The position numbers were made by a program, and so were the translations under genes. Below the pieces are notes generated by a model, which worked only from the letters and a program-made list of their open reading frames with translations, had not been told where the DNA came from and did not search any database. Positions 1 to 9,152 of a stretch of DNA of 64,000 nt are shown here, in pieces. Every line of letters starts with the position of its first letter. Position 1 is the stretch's first letter. The DNA is from Desulfobacillus sp041396245 (GTDB taxonomy: Bacteria > Pseudomonadota > Gammaproteobacteria > Burkholderiales > Rhodocyclaceae): contig JAWKYW010000014.1 in assembly GCA_041396245.1 (NCBI GenBank), positions 1 through 64,000 on the forward strand, written 5' to 3'.

Positions 1-1788
1 GCAGCTCATGCAGCGCTTGGCTTCGGCGATGGCCTGCTTCTCGTCGAGCGGGTCGAGGCGCTCCTGGAAGTTGCCCAGGGCCTGCTCCTTGTTCAGCGTG
101 ATGACGTTGCGGATGAGGCGCGGCGTGTAGCTGAAGTGGCCGAGGAACAGCTCCTTGTGCGTGATGACGTAGCGGTCGGAGCGGTTGTCGTAGTTGTGCA
201 CGGCGACGTTGGAGCTGTCGGTACCGCGCAGCGGCTCGGTGGCCGGCTGCGGCTGCTTGCCCCTTTCGATCAGCTTGCGCTGCATGTCCCAGTAGTGCAC
301 GTCGATCTTGGCGCGCTTGTCCTGCTCCTCGCCGCGCAGGAAGCGGTCGATGCCCTCGGCGGCGATCCAGCCGTGGCCGATGGCGGTGGTCAGGAGATGC
401 GGACGGAGGACGTCGCCGCCCGAGAACACGCCGGGCTTGCCCTGCACCTGGTAGTTCTTGTCGGCGGCAATGTTGCCCTTGCCCGAGTCGAATTCCTCGA
501 GGCCGGTGAAGTCGACGGCCTGGCCGATGGCCGAGACGATCAGGTCGGCCTCGATGTCCTGCTCGGAGCCCTCGATCATCTTGATCTCGAGCTTCGGGCC
601 GACGAACTTGGCTTCGCACTGCGCCACGCGCAGCGCCGTGGCGCGGCCGTCGGCGCCGCGCACCACGCCGACCGGCGCCCAGCCGCCGCGAATGTCGATG
701 CCTTCCGCCCGGGCCTGCTCGATCTCGTGCTTGTTGGCCTGCATCTTGTCGACGGGGAAGACCGAGGTCAGCACGACTTCGGCGCCCTGGCGGGCGGAGA
801 TCTCGGCGACGTCGTGGGCGGCGCGGCCGCCGATGACGTCTTCCGGCCGGTCGGTCGGCTTCGGGTTGTCGATGGCGCCGAGGCGGCGCGCCACGGTGGC
901 GACGTCGATCGAGGTGTCGCCGCCGCCGACCACCACCACGCGCTTGCCGACGTACTTCATGCGGCCGTCGTTGAAGGCGCGCAGGAAGGAGGTCGCCGTC
1001 ACCACGTTGGGCGCGTCGTTGCCGTCGCAGGGCAGCGCCCGCCCGCCCTGGGCGCCGAGGCCGAGGAACACCGCGTCGAACTGCTTGCGGATCTCCTCCA
1101 TGGTGATGTCGCGGCCGATGCGCGTCTTCAGGCGCGTTTGCACGCCGAGGTCGAGGATGCGCTGGATTTCTGCGTCCAGCACTTCACGCGGGGTGCGGAA
1201 GCCGGGAATGCCGTAGCGCATCATGCCGCCGAGGAATTCGTGCTCGTCGAAGATCGTCACGTCATGGCCCATGCGCGCCAGCTGGTAGGCGCAGGAGAGG
1301 CCGGCCGGACCGCCGCCGATCACCGCCACCTTCTTGCCGGTCCTGGTCGCGGGCGCGGCGAACTTCAGCTTGTTCTGGATGGCGTACTCGCCGAGGAAGT
1401 GCTCGACCGAGTTGATGCCGACATGGTCCTCCAGGGCGTTGCGGTTGCAGCCGGTCTCGCAGGGCGCCGGGCAGACGCGGCCCATCACCGAGGGGAAGGG
1501 GTTGGCATCCGTCAGGCGGCGCCAGGCATATTCGAAGGCCGGCATCACCGGCTTGCCATCGGCGCCGACCGGCGGCTTCTCCACGCCGCGCACGATGTTC
1601 AGGTAGCCGCGGATGTCCTCGCCCGAGGGGCAGCTGCCCTGGCAGGGCGGCGTCGACTGGATGTAGGTCGGGCACTTGTAGGAGTGGCTGGCCTGGAAGA
1701 TGTGCTTGCTCCAGGGCACGTGCTTGCTGTCGCCGTCCTTGTAGCGACGGAAATTGAGGGCTTCGGGCTTCTCTGTAGTGGCCGACAT
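1..1788 (-). CDS. dsrL: DsrL, NAD(P)H:acceptor oxidoreductase of the rDsr pathway (partial)
   Basis: This is a cytoplasmic iron-sulfur flavoprotein related to the glutamate synthase small subunit. In oxidative Dsr systems it passes electrons between DsrAB/DsrC chemistry and NAD(P). The 596 residues in view hold an N-terminal cysteine domain (Cys39, 49, 53, 106, 110, 114) and a first dinucleotide motif VIGGGPAGL near residue 157. A second motif, VVVVGGGDTSID, lies near residue 288. The frame is cut by the window edge just after RCMSC, the start of the expected C-terminal ferredoxin domain. ATG at 1788 lies 22 bases downstream of dsrK. DsrL together with DsrEFH marks sulfur-oxidising rather than sulfite-reducing organisms. 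Confidence is high. Confidence 0.95.
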   Translation of the reverse strand, partial: MSATTEKPEALNFRRYKDGDSKHVPWSKHIFQASHSYKCPTYIQSTPPCQGSCPSGEDIRGYLNIVRGVEKPPVGADGKPVMPAFEYAWRRLTDANPFPSVMGRVCPAPCETGCNRNALEDHVGINSVEHFLGEYAIQNKLKFAAPATRTGKKVAVIGGGPAGLSCAYQLARMGHDVTIFDEHEFLGGMMRYGIPGFRTPREVLDAEIQRILDLGVQTRLKTRIGRDITMEEIRKQFDAVFLGLGAQGGRALPCDGNDAPNVVTATSFLRAFNDGRMKYVGKRVVVVGGGDTSIDVATVARRLGAIDNPKPTDRPEDVIGGRAAHDVAEISARQGAEVVLTSVFPVDKMQANKHEIEQARAEGIDIRGGWAPVGVVRGADGRATALRVAQCEAKFVGPKLEIKMIEGSEQDIEADLIVSAIGQAVDFTGLEEFDSGKGNIAADKNYQVQGKPGVFSGGDVLRPHLLTTAIGHGWIAAEGIDRFLRGEEQDKRAKIDVHYWDMQRKLIERGKQPQPATEPLRGTDSSNVAVHNYDNRSDRYVITHKELFLGHFSYTPRLIRNVITLNKEQALGNFQERLDPLDEKQAIAEAKRCMSC

Positions 1789-1810
1789 GGTTGTCTCCTG
1801 GTATGTCTCG

Positions 1811-3343
<1,533 letters not shown>

Positions 3344-3350
3344 GTCGGTC

Positions 3351-4073
3351 TCAGTTCTTCTCCAGTTCGGCGGCCCACGGCGACAGATGGCGCTTCTCGC
3401 GCGGGTCGTCGGCCTGGTTGCGGCTGGGCGAGAAGAATACGCCCGGCGCATGCAGCAGCTTGCTGAAGGGGAAGACGATCATCAGCGCTGCCACCAGCAG
3501 CAGGTGGATGTAGAGACCCGGATGCGCGGGCAGCGGCTGGATGTCGAGGCGCATCAGGCCGAGGAAGAAGGCCTTCACGGCGACGACGTCGGTGTGCATG
3601 AGGAACTTCATGGCCAGGCCCGAGGCGCCGATGCCGGCCAGCAGGGCCAGCATCAGGTGGTCGGACGGCGTCGAGATGTAGCGGATGCGCTCGACCAGGA
3701 AGCGGCGGCCCCAGAGGCCGGCGAGGCCGGCCACCATGGCGAAGCCGGCATACAGGCCGAAGGGCTGCACCCAGCCGACCCAGAACCACACCGGCTCGGT
3801 GAAATAGCGCAGGTGACGCAGCAGCACCAGCAGCAGCGCGCCGTGGAAGAGGATGCCGAAGGCCCAGATCCACAGGTTGGACTTGAACAGGCTCTCGAAC
3901 AGCGCCACCTCGCGCAGCATGCGCAGGACCACGCCGCCCCTGGTCGTCGGCGCCGGCGTGGTGGGGATCTTCAGCGGCGCCGGCGTGCGGAAGTAGTCCG
4001 CGATCTTGTACGCCAGGCCGGCGACGAAGACGGCCGTCGCTACGTAGAAGAGCACTGCAAAGAAAATGGTCAT
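3351..4073 (-). CDS. dsrM: DsrM, membrane cytochrome b-type subunit
   Basis: DsrM is the integral membrane, NarI-like haem b subunit of DsrMKJOP that connects the quinone pool to DsrK. The 240-residue product has about five or six hydrophobic segments, the first at the extreme N terminus (MTIFFAVLFYVATAVFVAGL). Histidines in or near helices (for example GILFHGALLL and HPGLYIHLLL) are candidate haem ligands. ATG at 4073 starts directly in the first membrane helix. A longer start at 4097 would run into the upstream hairpin repeat and is less likely. It is separated from dsrC by about 100 bases occupied by that hairpin. Confidence 0.92.
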   Translation of the reverse strand: MTIFFAVLFYVATAVFVAGLAYKIADYFRTPAPLKIPTTPAPTTRGGVVLRMLREVALFESLFKSNLWIWAFGILFHGALLLVLLRHLRYFTEPVWFWVGWVQPFGLYAGFAMVAGLAGLWGRRFLVERIRYISTPSDHLMLALLAGIGASGLAMKFLMHTDVVAVKAFFLGLMRLDIQPLPAHPGLYIHLLLVAALMIVFPFSKLLHAPGVFFSPSRNQADDPREKRHLSPWAAELEKN

Positions 4074-4086
4074 GAAAAGTCCTTCA

Positions 4087-4157
4087 CCACGGCGCACTGG
4101 GCGACACGGCGATAAGGAGCAGACGCGGGGTTCGCCGTGTCGCCGTGCTCGCCGTGG
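4087..4157. repeat. large inverted repeat between dsrC and dsrM
   Basis: Arms of about 25 bases built from CACGGCG-like units flank a loop of about 20 bases. The left arm starts CCACGGCGCACTGGGC and the right arm ends GCCGTGCTCGCCGTGG. It occupies almost the whole dsrC-dsrM gap and would form a strong RNA hairpin in the dsr transcript. It resembles three other hairpins in this window (10375, 30014, 45699). It could act as a terminator or stabiliser giving excess dsrC message; that role is inference. Confidence 0.75.
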
Positions 4158-4171
4158 TTAATCGCTTTCCC

Positions 4172-4504
4172 TCAGATACAGCCGGTCGGCTTCGGCAGGC
4201 CGGCGATCTTGCAGGCCTGCTTGCCCGGACCGTAGGGGAACAGCTCGTAGAGATACTGGCTGTTGCCCTTCTCGGGCCCGAGCTTCTTGCCGATGGCCTT
4301 GGTCAGGACGCGCACGGCGGGGGCGATCTGGAACTCGTTGTAGTACTCGCGCAGGAAGTTGATGACCTCCCAGTGCTGGTCGGTCATGTTGACGTTCTCC
4401 TGCTCGGCGAGAACCTTGGCGACATCCTCGTTCCATTCGCTGATGTCGGTCAGGTAGCCTTCTTCGTCGGTTTCGTAGGTCTTGCCGTTCAATTCGATAG
4501 CCAT
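4172..4504 (-). CDS. dsrC: DsrC, sulfur carrier protein
   Basis: DsrC is the small cytoplasmic protein that carries sulfur as a persulfide or trisulfide and serves as substrate for DsrAB, DsrMK and DsrEFH. At 110 residues it has the family length. The flexible C-terminal arm ends KQACKIAGLPKPTGCI, so both functional cysteines are present: the internal Cys and the penultimate Cys. It lies between dsrH and dsrM in the usual order. This is the only one of three DsrC-family proteins here that has the cysteines, so it is the probable catalytic carrier. A large hairpin follows its stop codon. Confidence 0.97.
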   Translation of the reverse strand: MAIELNGKTYETDEEGYLTDISEWNEDVAKVLAEQENVNMTDQHWEVINFLREYYNEFQIAPAVRVLTKAIGKKLGPEKGNSQYLYELFPYGPGKQACKIAGLPKPTGCI

Positions 4505-4527
4505 GGTGGGTCTCCTAAAAAATTCGC

Positions 4528-4827
4528 TTACAGCCAGGATTGGCAGGTGGCGTGTTCCGTCACGAGATCGACAAAACCGCCGTAATCGACCAGATTGACG
4601 CCTTCCAGGACGCGCTCGGCCATGCCGCGCGCTTCCAGATCGGGTTTCAGCGCATAGACCTTGAGCTGGCCCATCGCCTGCGTGAGCCTGCCGGCGGCGC
4701 TGTTGCCTGTCGTCGCGGCGTAGACGCCGTCCTCGATGAGGAGCAGTGCGCCGCCCGGCTGGGCCGTGGCGAGGCAGGTATCGAGCGAGGGCCGGTCGAG
4801 GGGCGACTTGTTTACGATATGCAGCAT
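4528..4827 (-). CDS. dsrH: DsrH (TusB-like) sulfurtransferase subunit
   Basis: DsrH is one of three subunits of the DsrE2F2H2 hexamer, which relays sulfane sulfur from TusA to DsrC. The 99-residue protein starts MLHIVNKSP, typical of DsrH/TusB, and ends in TEHATCQSWL. The TusB-type cysteine seen here is near the C terminus. It lies 16 bases after dsrF and 23 bases before dsrC, so co-translation is likely. Assignment rests on the sequence, on length, and on position in a complete dsrEFHC block. Confidence 0.93.
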   Translation of the reverse strand: MLHIVNKSPLDRPSLDTCLATAQPGGALLLIEDGVYAATTGNSAAGRLTQAMGQLKVYALKPDLEARGMAERVLEGVNLVDYGGFVDLVTEHATCQSWL

Positions 4828-4843
4828 TCCTGTTTCCTTCCCC

Positions 4844-5215
4844 TTAGAAGCTCAGGACGATGTCCTGGCTCTCCATCAGCTTGCCGATCTCGGCGCGCGT
4901 GAGCACCTCGACCGGGACGCACATGTCTTCCGCCGTCAGGCCGCGCGCTTCGAGGGCCTCCTGCTCGACGTAGAGCTTGTTGATGTCGTAGTCGTCCAAC
5001 GCGCGGTAGGTCGGCTGGAAGTTCTTGACCTCGATGCCCTTGGTGTTGCAGCCTTTCTTCAGCTGGTACACGCCGTCGTCCATGAAGGCCAGGCTGACGT
5101 CCTGGTCGAAGGCGGCGGCGATCAGCACGACTTCCAGCGACTCCAGGGCATAGATGGTGCCGTGCGGCGCCTTGCGGTTCACGTACATGAATTTCTTGAT
5201 TTGTCCTTCGCTCAT
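4844..5215 (-). CDS. dsrF: DsrF (TusC-like) sulfurtransferase subunit
   Basis: DsrF is the TusC-like subunit of DsrEFH. Its 123 residues show the family core: YVNRKAPHG near the start, then ALESLEVVLIAAAFDQDVSLAFMDDGVYQL. It starts 3 bases after the dsrE stop codon, which implies tight translational coupling. In Allochromatium the subunit is mainly structural while DsrE carries the acceptor cysteine; that role is known for the family and not shown here. Confidence 0.93.
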   Translation of the reverse strand: MSEGQIKKFMYVNRKAPHGTIYALESLEVVLIAAAFDQDVSLAFMDDGVYQLKKGCNTKGIEVKNFQPTYRALDDYDINKLYVEQEALEARGLTAEDMCVPVEVLTRAEIGKLMESQDIVLSF

Positions 5216-5218
5216 CGA

Positions 5219-5578
5219 TCAGTCTCCGAAAGTGACCAGGCGCTCGGCCTGGATGCCGGCCTCGATCAGCTGGCCCAGGCCGGAGATGCGAAAGCCCGGC
5301 GCCAGGTTTTCGTCCTTGATGCCGCGCCGAAGTGCGGCGGCGACGCAGACCACCAGGTCGACCTTGTGTTCCTCGGCCAGCTTGGACCAGCGGTTGACGA
5401 TGTGGCGGTCGTCCTGCGGCGGTTCGGTCAGGCGCGAGGAGTTGTTCACGCCGTCGTGGTAGAAGAACACCCGGCTGACCTGGTGGCCCTTTTCGATGGC
5501 GGCACGGGCGAACAGATAGGCGCTGTCGGTCGCCTCGTGCGTGTAGGGGCCTTCGTTGATGAGGATGGCGAAATTCAT
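5219..5578 (-). CDS. dsrE: DsrE (TusD-like) sulfurtransferase subunit
   Basis: DsrE is the subunit that accepts sulfur in the DsrEFH complex. The 119-residue product begins MNFAILINEGPYTHEATDSA and keeps the conserved cysteine at residue 78 in the segment VDLVVCVAAALRRGI, equivalent to the persulfidated Cys of Allochromatium DsrE. The dsrEFH genes distinguish sulfur oxidisers from sulfate reducers, so this gene is strong evidence for the direction of the pathway. It lies 21 bases downstream of dsrB. Confidence 0.95.
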   Translation of the reverse strand: MNFAILINEGPYTHEATDSAYLFARAAIEKGHQVSRVFFYHDGVNNSSRLTEPPQDDRHIVNRWSKLAEEHKVDLVVCVAAALRRGIKDENLAPGFRISGLGQLIEAGIQAERLVTFGD

Positions 5579-5599
5579 GGCCTCTCCAGGTTGGGCGGG

Positions 5600-6676
5600 T
5601 CAGAAACGGATGTGGGTCGAGGCGTTCAGGTTGGAACGCGCGCCGCGCCAGTCGTCGATCAGGTACTTGGTGAAGGGCAGTCCCGTCTTCTCGAAGAAGC
5701 GCGGCCAGCCGATGCGATCGATCCAGTCGGCCATGCGCTCCCAGGGACGGGCGTCCTCCTTGTAGGTGCGCAGGATCTTTTTCACCACTTCGGAGACTTC
5801 CGGCCAGCGCGGCGGGTTGTTGGGCAGGCCGGCGGCGACCATCTTCATGAACTGCGGCTTCAGGCGGGCGTTGGAGTTCTTGCCGCCGACCCAGATCGCC
5901 AGCTTGGAGTGCTCCGGATCGTTGATCTGCATGGGCGGGCAGGGCGGGAAGCAGGCGCCGCAGCAGACGCATTTCTTCTCGTCGACCTCGAGCGAGGGTT
6001 TGCCGTTCACCATGGCCGGGCGGATGGCCGCCACCGGGCAGCGCGCGACGACGGCCGGACGCTCGCAGACGTTGGCGACGAGGTCGTGGTTGATCTTCGG
6101 CGGCTTGGTGTGCTGGATGACGATGGCCAGGTCGGCCTGGCCGCCGCAGTTGATCTCGCAGCAGGAGGTGGACAGGCGCACGCGGTTCGGCATTTCCTCG
6201 TGGATGAACTCCTCGTAGAGCTCGTCCATGAGGGACTTCACCGCGCCGGAAGCGTCCGTGCCGGGAATGTCGCAGTGCAGGAAGCCCTGGGTGTGGGCGA
6301 TCATCGACACCGAGTTGCCGGTGCCGCCGACGGGGAAGCCGTTCTTCTCCAGTTCGGCGATGAGCGGGGCCACCTTCTTCTCGTCGGCGACCATGAACTC
6401 GATGTTGCTGCGGATGGTGAAGCGGACATGGCCTTCGGCGAACTTGTCGGCGATGTCGCACAGCTTGCGGATGGTGTAGACGTCCATCTGGCGCTGGGTG
6501 CCGGCGCGCACCGTCCACACTTCATCGCCGCTCTTCGAGACGTGGTGCAGCACGCCGGGGCGGGGCCGGTCGTGGTACTTCCAGTTGCCGTAGTTTTTCC
6601 GCAGGGTCGGGTGCAGGTACTGCATGTGGTCCGGCACGCCGCTCTCGATGGGCTTGCGCATTTGAGGTTGCGACAT
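5600..6676 (-). CDS. dsrB: DsrB, reverse dissimilatory sulfite reductase beta subunit
   Basis: DsrB pairs with DsrA in the alpha2beta2 siroheme enzyme that oxidises DsrC-bound sulfur to sulfite. Its 358 residues include the sirohaem/4Fe-4S cysteine region (STSCCEINCGG near residue 170, CERPAVVARC near 205) and an inserted ferredoxin domain with CVCCGACFPPC near residue 237. ATG at 6676 is preceded by an AAGGAG-type ribosome site. The 88-base gap to dsrA holds a REP-like palindrome pair, unusual for two subunits needed in equal amounts. Confidence 0.96.
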   Translation of the reverse strand: MSQPQMRKPIESGVPDHMQYLHPTLRKNYGNWKYHDRPRPGVLHHVSKSGDEVWTVRAGTQRQMDVYTIRKLCDIADKFAEGHVRFTIRSNIEFMVADEKKVAPLIAELEKNGFPVGGTGNSVSMIAHTQGFLHCDIPGTDASGAVKSLMDELYEEFIHEEMPNRVRLSTSCCEINCGGQADLAIVIQHTKPPKINHDLVANVCERPAVVARCPVAAIRPAMVNGKPSLEVDEKKCVCCGACFPPCPPMQINDPEHSKLAIWVGGKNSNARLKPQFMKMVAAGLPNNPPRWPEVSEVVKKILRTYKEDARPWERMADWIDRIGWPRFFEKTGLPFTKYLIDDWRGARSNLNASTHIRF

Positions 6677-6700
6677 TGCAATGACTCCTTTTGTATGTTC

Positions 6701-6758
6701 GTAGGTCGGGCTTCAACCCGACGCCGGCGCCGAAGTCGGGCTGTGGAGCCCGACCTGC
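6701..6758. repeat. REP-like double palindrome between dsrA and dsrB
   Basis: Two small hairpins lie back to back: GTAGGTCGGGCTTCAACCCG followed by AC, then a second stem GTCGGGCTGTGGAGCCCGAC. Related units occur at 46291 (end of hybD) and 51672. The pattern matches bacterial REP/BIME elements. Its place in the dsrA-dsrB gap means it is transcribed within the operon. Confidence 0.8.
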
Positions 6759-6764
6759 GGCAGC

Positions 6765-8060
6765 TTAGGCGGCCGCCTTGCTGGCCTTGATCCGGGCCAC
6801 TTCCTCGTCCCAGCCGTCCATGCGGACGTAGGGGTTGGTGCGCGGGTTGGATACCATGTTCGGATCGACTTCCACCTCGACGCCCTCGAGGAAGTTCATC
6901 AGGCCGATGCGCTCGATCATCTCGCCGGTACGCTCGTGTTCGAGGGCGTTCTCGGCGAAGAAGTCGACGATGCGCTTGGCCAGGTCGAGCAGCTGCTCGT
7001 AGTCCTCGTCGCTCTCGAGCTTCATGAACGGCACCACCACGGTGCCCATCAGGTCGCCGATCTTCAGGGTGCGCTTGCCGCCGACCAGGATGGTGGCGCC
7101 GCGGTCCTTGCCCGGGGCCAGGGCGCCGGTCATGACGTTGATGCAGTGCATGCAGCGCACGCAGTCCTTGTTGTCGATCTCGAGGGCCTGGCTGTCGTTG
7201 ACGGCGACGCTGGAGATGCCATCGCCCTTGCGCAGGTCCTTGATTTCCTTGAGCTGGATGGCGCGGGTCGGGCACATGCCGACGACGTCGTTCACCAGTT
7301 CGTTCATGCCGTGCCTGGCGAACCACTTCTTCGCCAGGGCCTCGTCGGTCTGGATGTTGTCGCGCCAGGTGCCGATGATGGCCATGTCCGAGCGCTGGAT
7401 GGAGTTCATGCAGTCGTTCGGGCAGCCGGAGAACTTGAACTTGAATTTGTAGGGCAGGGCCGGGCGGTGCATGTCGTCGAGGAAGGCATTGACGATCTTG
7501 CGCAGGCCCTTGCCCTCGTCGAAGCAGGACTGCTCGCAGCGGGCGTGGCCGACGCAGGCCATCGAGGTGCGCACGGCGGGGCCGGCGCCGCCGAGGTCGA
7601 AGCCCAGCTCGTTGATCTCGTCGAAGGCCTTCTGCACATTCTCCGTCGAGCAGCCCTGGAACATGATGTCGCCGGACTGGCCGTGGAAGGCGATCAGGCC
7701 GGAGCCGTGCTTCTCCCAGATGTCGCAGAATTTGCGCAGGATGTCGGTGTTGTAGTGCATGCCGGCCGGCGGCATCACACGCAGGGTGTGGAACTCGGCC
7801 GCATCCTTGAAGACGGGCTGGTCGTTTTCGTCCTTGATCTCGGTGAAGCGGGGGATGATGCCGCCGCCGTAGCCGAAGACGCCGACCGTGCCCCCCTTCC
7901 AGTAGCCCTTGCGGGTCTGGTAGGAGTGTTCTAGGTGGCCGAGCAGGTCGACCATGATGTCCTTGTCCTTGGCCAGGCGCTTGATGCCGGTGACGAAGCT
8001 GGGCCAGGGGCCCGATTCCAGCTGATCAAGGTTGGGCGTGTCGTGCGGTTTCTTCGCCAT
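6765..8060 (-). CDS. dsrA: DsrA, reverse dissimilatory sulfite reductase alpha subunit
   Basis: DsrA is the alpha subunit of the sirohaem sulfite reductase working oxidatively. It has 431 residues from ATG at 8060, chosen over an in-frame start at 8117 because MAKKPHDTPNLDQLESGPWP is the family-like N terminus. The sirohaem-cluster ligands are seen as CVGHARC (C-x5-C) and GCPNDC (C-x3-C). A ferredoxin insertion with CVRCMHC follows near residue 270. It is the first gene of the operon and has the promoter region to its right. Confidence 0.96.
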   Translation of the reverse strand: MAKKPHDTPNLDQLESGPWPSFVTGIKRLAKDKDIMVDLLGHLEHSYQTRKGYWKGGTVGVFGYGGGIIPRFTEIKDENDQPVFKDAAEFHTLRVMPPAGMHYNTDILRKFCDIWEKHGSGLIAFHGQSGDIMFQGCSTENVQKAFDEINELGFDLGGAGPAVRTSMACVGHARCEQSCFDEGKGLRKIVNAFLDDMHRPALPYKFKFKFSGCPNDCMNSIQRSDMAIIGTWRDNIQTDEALAKKWFARHGMNELVNDVVGMCPTRAIQLKEIKDLRKGDGISSVAVNDSQALEIDNKDCVRCMHCINVMTGALAPGKDRGATILVGGKRTLKIGDLMGTVVVPFMKLESDEDYEQLLDLAKRIVDFFAENALEHERTGEMIERIGLMNFLEGVEVEVDPNMVSNPRTNPYVRMDGWDEEVARIKASKAAA

Positions 8061-8306
8061 GGTTTTGTCTCCGGTGCTAAGGTTTGTCGGTGCTGCTGGG
8101 GGCAGTCGATCCTTCATAAGATGGCGCTGATATTACGCATGCTGCACTGCGATCTCCTATACCTCCCGCAGGGTATCGCTCCCCTCCCGTGGGGGTAGGC
8201 CGTACCTACCCGAAAGGAGTAGTTCGCGCCACGCCATGGCGGTGATAGGCGGAAGCAGTGGGTAAAGGCATATTGCGTCAAATACTTATATATAGCCCGC
8301 GCCGGT
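8061..8306. promoter_or_regulatory. divergent regulatory region between dsrA and the 8307 gene cluster
   Basis: This 246-base gap must hold promoters for both directions. It contains a perfect 7-base inverted repeat GGGTAGG-CCGTA-CCTACCC at 8193-8211. A second palindrome, TACCTCCCGCAGGGTA, lies at 8160-8175, with arms spaced 7-2-7 somewhat like NarL sites. An A/T-richer stretch (ATACTTATATATAGCC) lies at 8281-8297 upstream of the plus-strand gene. The regulator is unknown; the NarL resemblance is weak. Confidence 0.5.
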
Positions 8307-8525
8307 ATGGACGAAAAGGAAAAGCTGTCCGCTCTCGACAAGTTCACGGCCCCCATCTGGGGGCAGGAGATCGAGCTGCAGCAGGTCGAGTACCTGGCCG
8401 GCGGCACGCCCATGCTTCGCGTGCGCATCCGCGAGAAAAGGCGTTTCACCATCTTCGACATCGACGCCCAGACGGCCGCCCGCTGGGGGCAGGTCATGCA
8501 GGAATGGGCTAAAAAGCAGGTATGA
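8307..8525 (+). CDS. small conserved protein, first gene of the dsr-divergent cluster
   Basis: This 72-residue soluble protein reads MDEKEKLSALDKFTAPIWGQ, then a segment LRVRIREKRRFTIFDIDAQT, and ends in a helix WGQVMQEWAKK. It has no cysteines or membrane segment. It overlaps the next gene by 4 bases (ATGA), so the two are translationally coupled. I recall similar small proteins near sulfur-oxidation genes, possibly a DUF family, but cannot name one with confidence. A role in RNA or regulatory work with the coupled Cas6-like protein is only a guess. Confidence 0.75.
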   Translation: MDEKEKLSALDKFTAPIWGQEIELQQVEYLAGGTPMLRVRIREKRRFTIFDIDAQTAARWGQVMQEWAKKQV

Positions 8526-9121
8526 GCACCGTCGATGTCAGCTTCGAAGTCCGCTGCGCGCGCCTGCCGCGCGACTACGGCTATGCGCTGTACCGCGCCC
8601 TGGCCGACGCGCTCGACTGGCTGGAGGAAGACGCCGGGGCCGGCGTCCATCCCCTGCATGGCACCACGGCCGCCGATGACGCGCTGCTGCTCGGCCCGCG
8701 CGGGCGGCTGATGCTGCGGCTGGACGAAGATCGCGTCGAACAGGCGCTGGCCCTGTCCGGGCGCCGCCTCGATGTCGGCAGCGGGCTGGAGGTCGGGCCG
8801 GGCCGGGTGCGCACGCTGATGCCCTACGCCACGGTCTATTCGCACTTCGTCAGCACCGGCGCCGGAGACGAGGCCGCGTTCCTCGGCGAGGCGGCGGCGC
8901 AGCTCAGGACGGCCGGGCTGCCGGAACGGATGATCCCCGGCAGGGCGCACGCCGCCGCCACGCCCGAGGGCGAATTGCGCGGCTTCAGCCTGCTGCTGCA
9001 CGGCCTGACGCCGGCGCAATCGCTCGCCGTGCAGTCGAGCGGCCTCGGCCGGGGGCGCAAGCTCGGCTGCGGCATTTTCATACCGCACAAGTCGGTGGTC
9101 GCCGTCGGCGCCGCCGAATGA
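8522..9121 (+). CDS. Cas6/Cmx6-like RAMP protein without an adjacent CRISPR
   Basis: This 199-residue protein resembles the Cmx6 type of Cas6 endoribonuclease. The N-terminal segment VSFEVRCARLPRDYGYALYRAL, the middle LSGRRLDVGSGLEVGPGRVR and LMPYATVYSHFV all fit. The C-terminal glycine-rich loop GLGRGRKLGCGIFIPHKSV is the RNA-binding signature of the family. Cas6 enzymes cut CRISPR precursor RNA, yet no repeat array, cas gene or adaptation gene is visible. The gene sits inside a sulfur-oxidation cluster, overlapping the small gene before it and 31 bases before a double TusA gene. It may be a domesticated RAMP acting on another RNA such as the dsr transcript, which is rich in hairpins. Confidence 0.8.
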   Translation: MSTVDVSFEVRCARLPRDYGYALYRALADALDWLEEDAGAGVHPLHGTTAADDALLLGPRGRLMLRLDEDRVEQALALSGRRLDVGSGLEVGPGRVRTLMPYATVYSHFVSTGAGDEAAFLGEAAAQLRTAGLPERMIPGRAHAAATPEGELRGFSLLLHGLTPAQSLAVQSSGLGRGRKLGCGIFIPHKSVVAVGAAE

Positions 9122-9152
9122 AGCAAACAACCGGACAATCGAGAGGGGAGCC

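Noticed and set aside
8160..8175. Definite NarL site upstream of dsrA
   Set aside because: Spacing fits, but three heptamer positions do not match; kept only as an unassigned palindrome.
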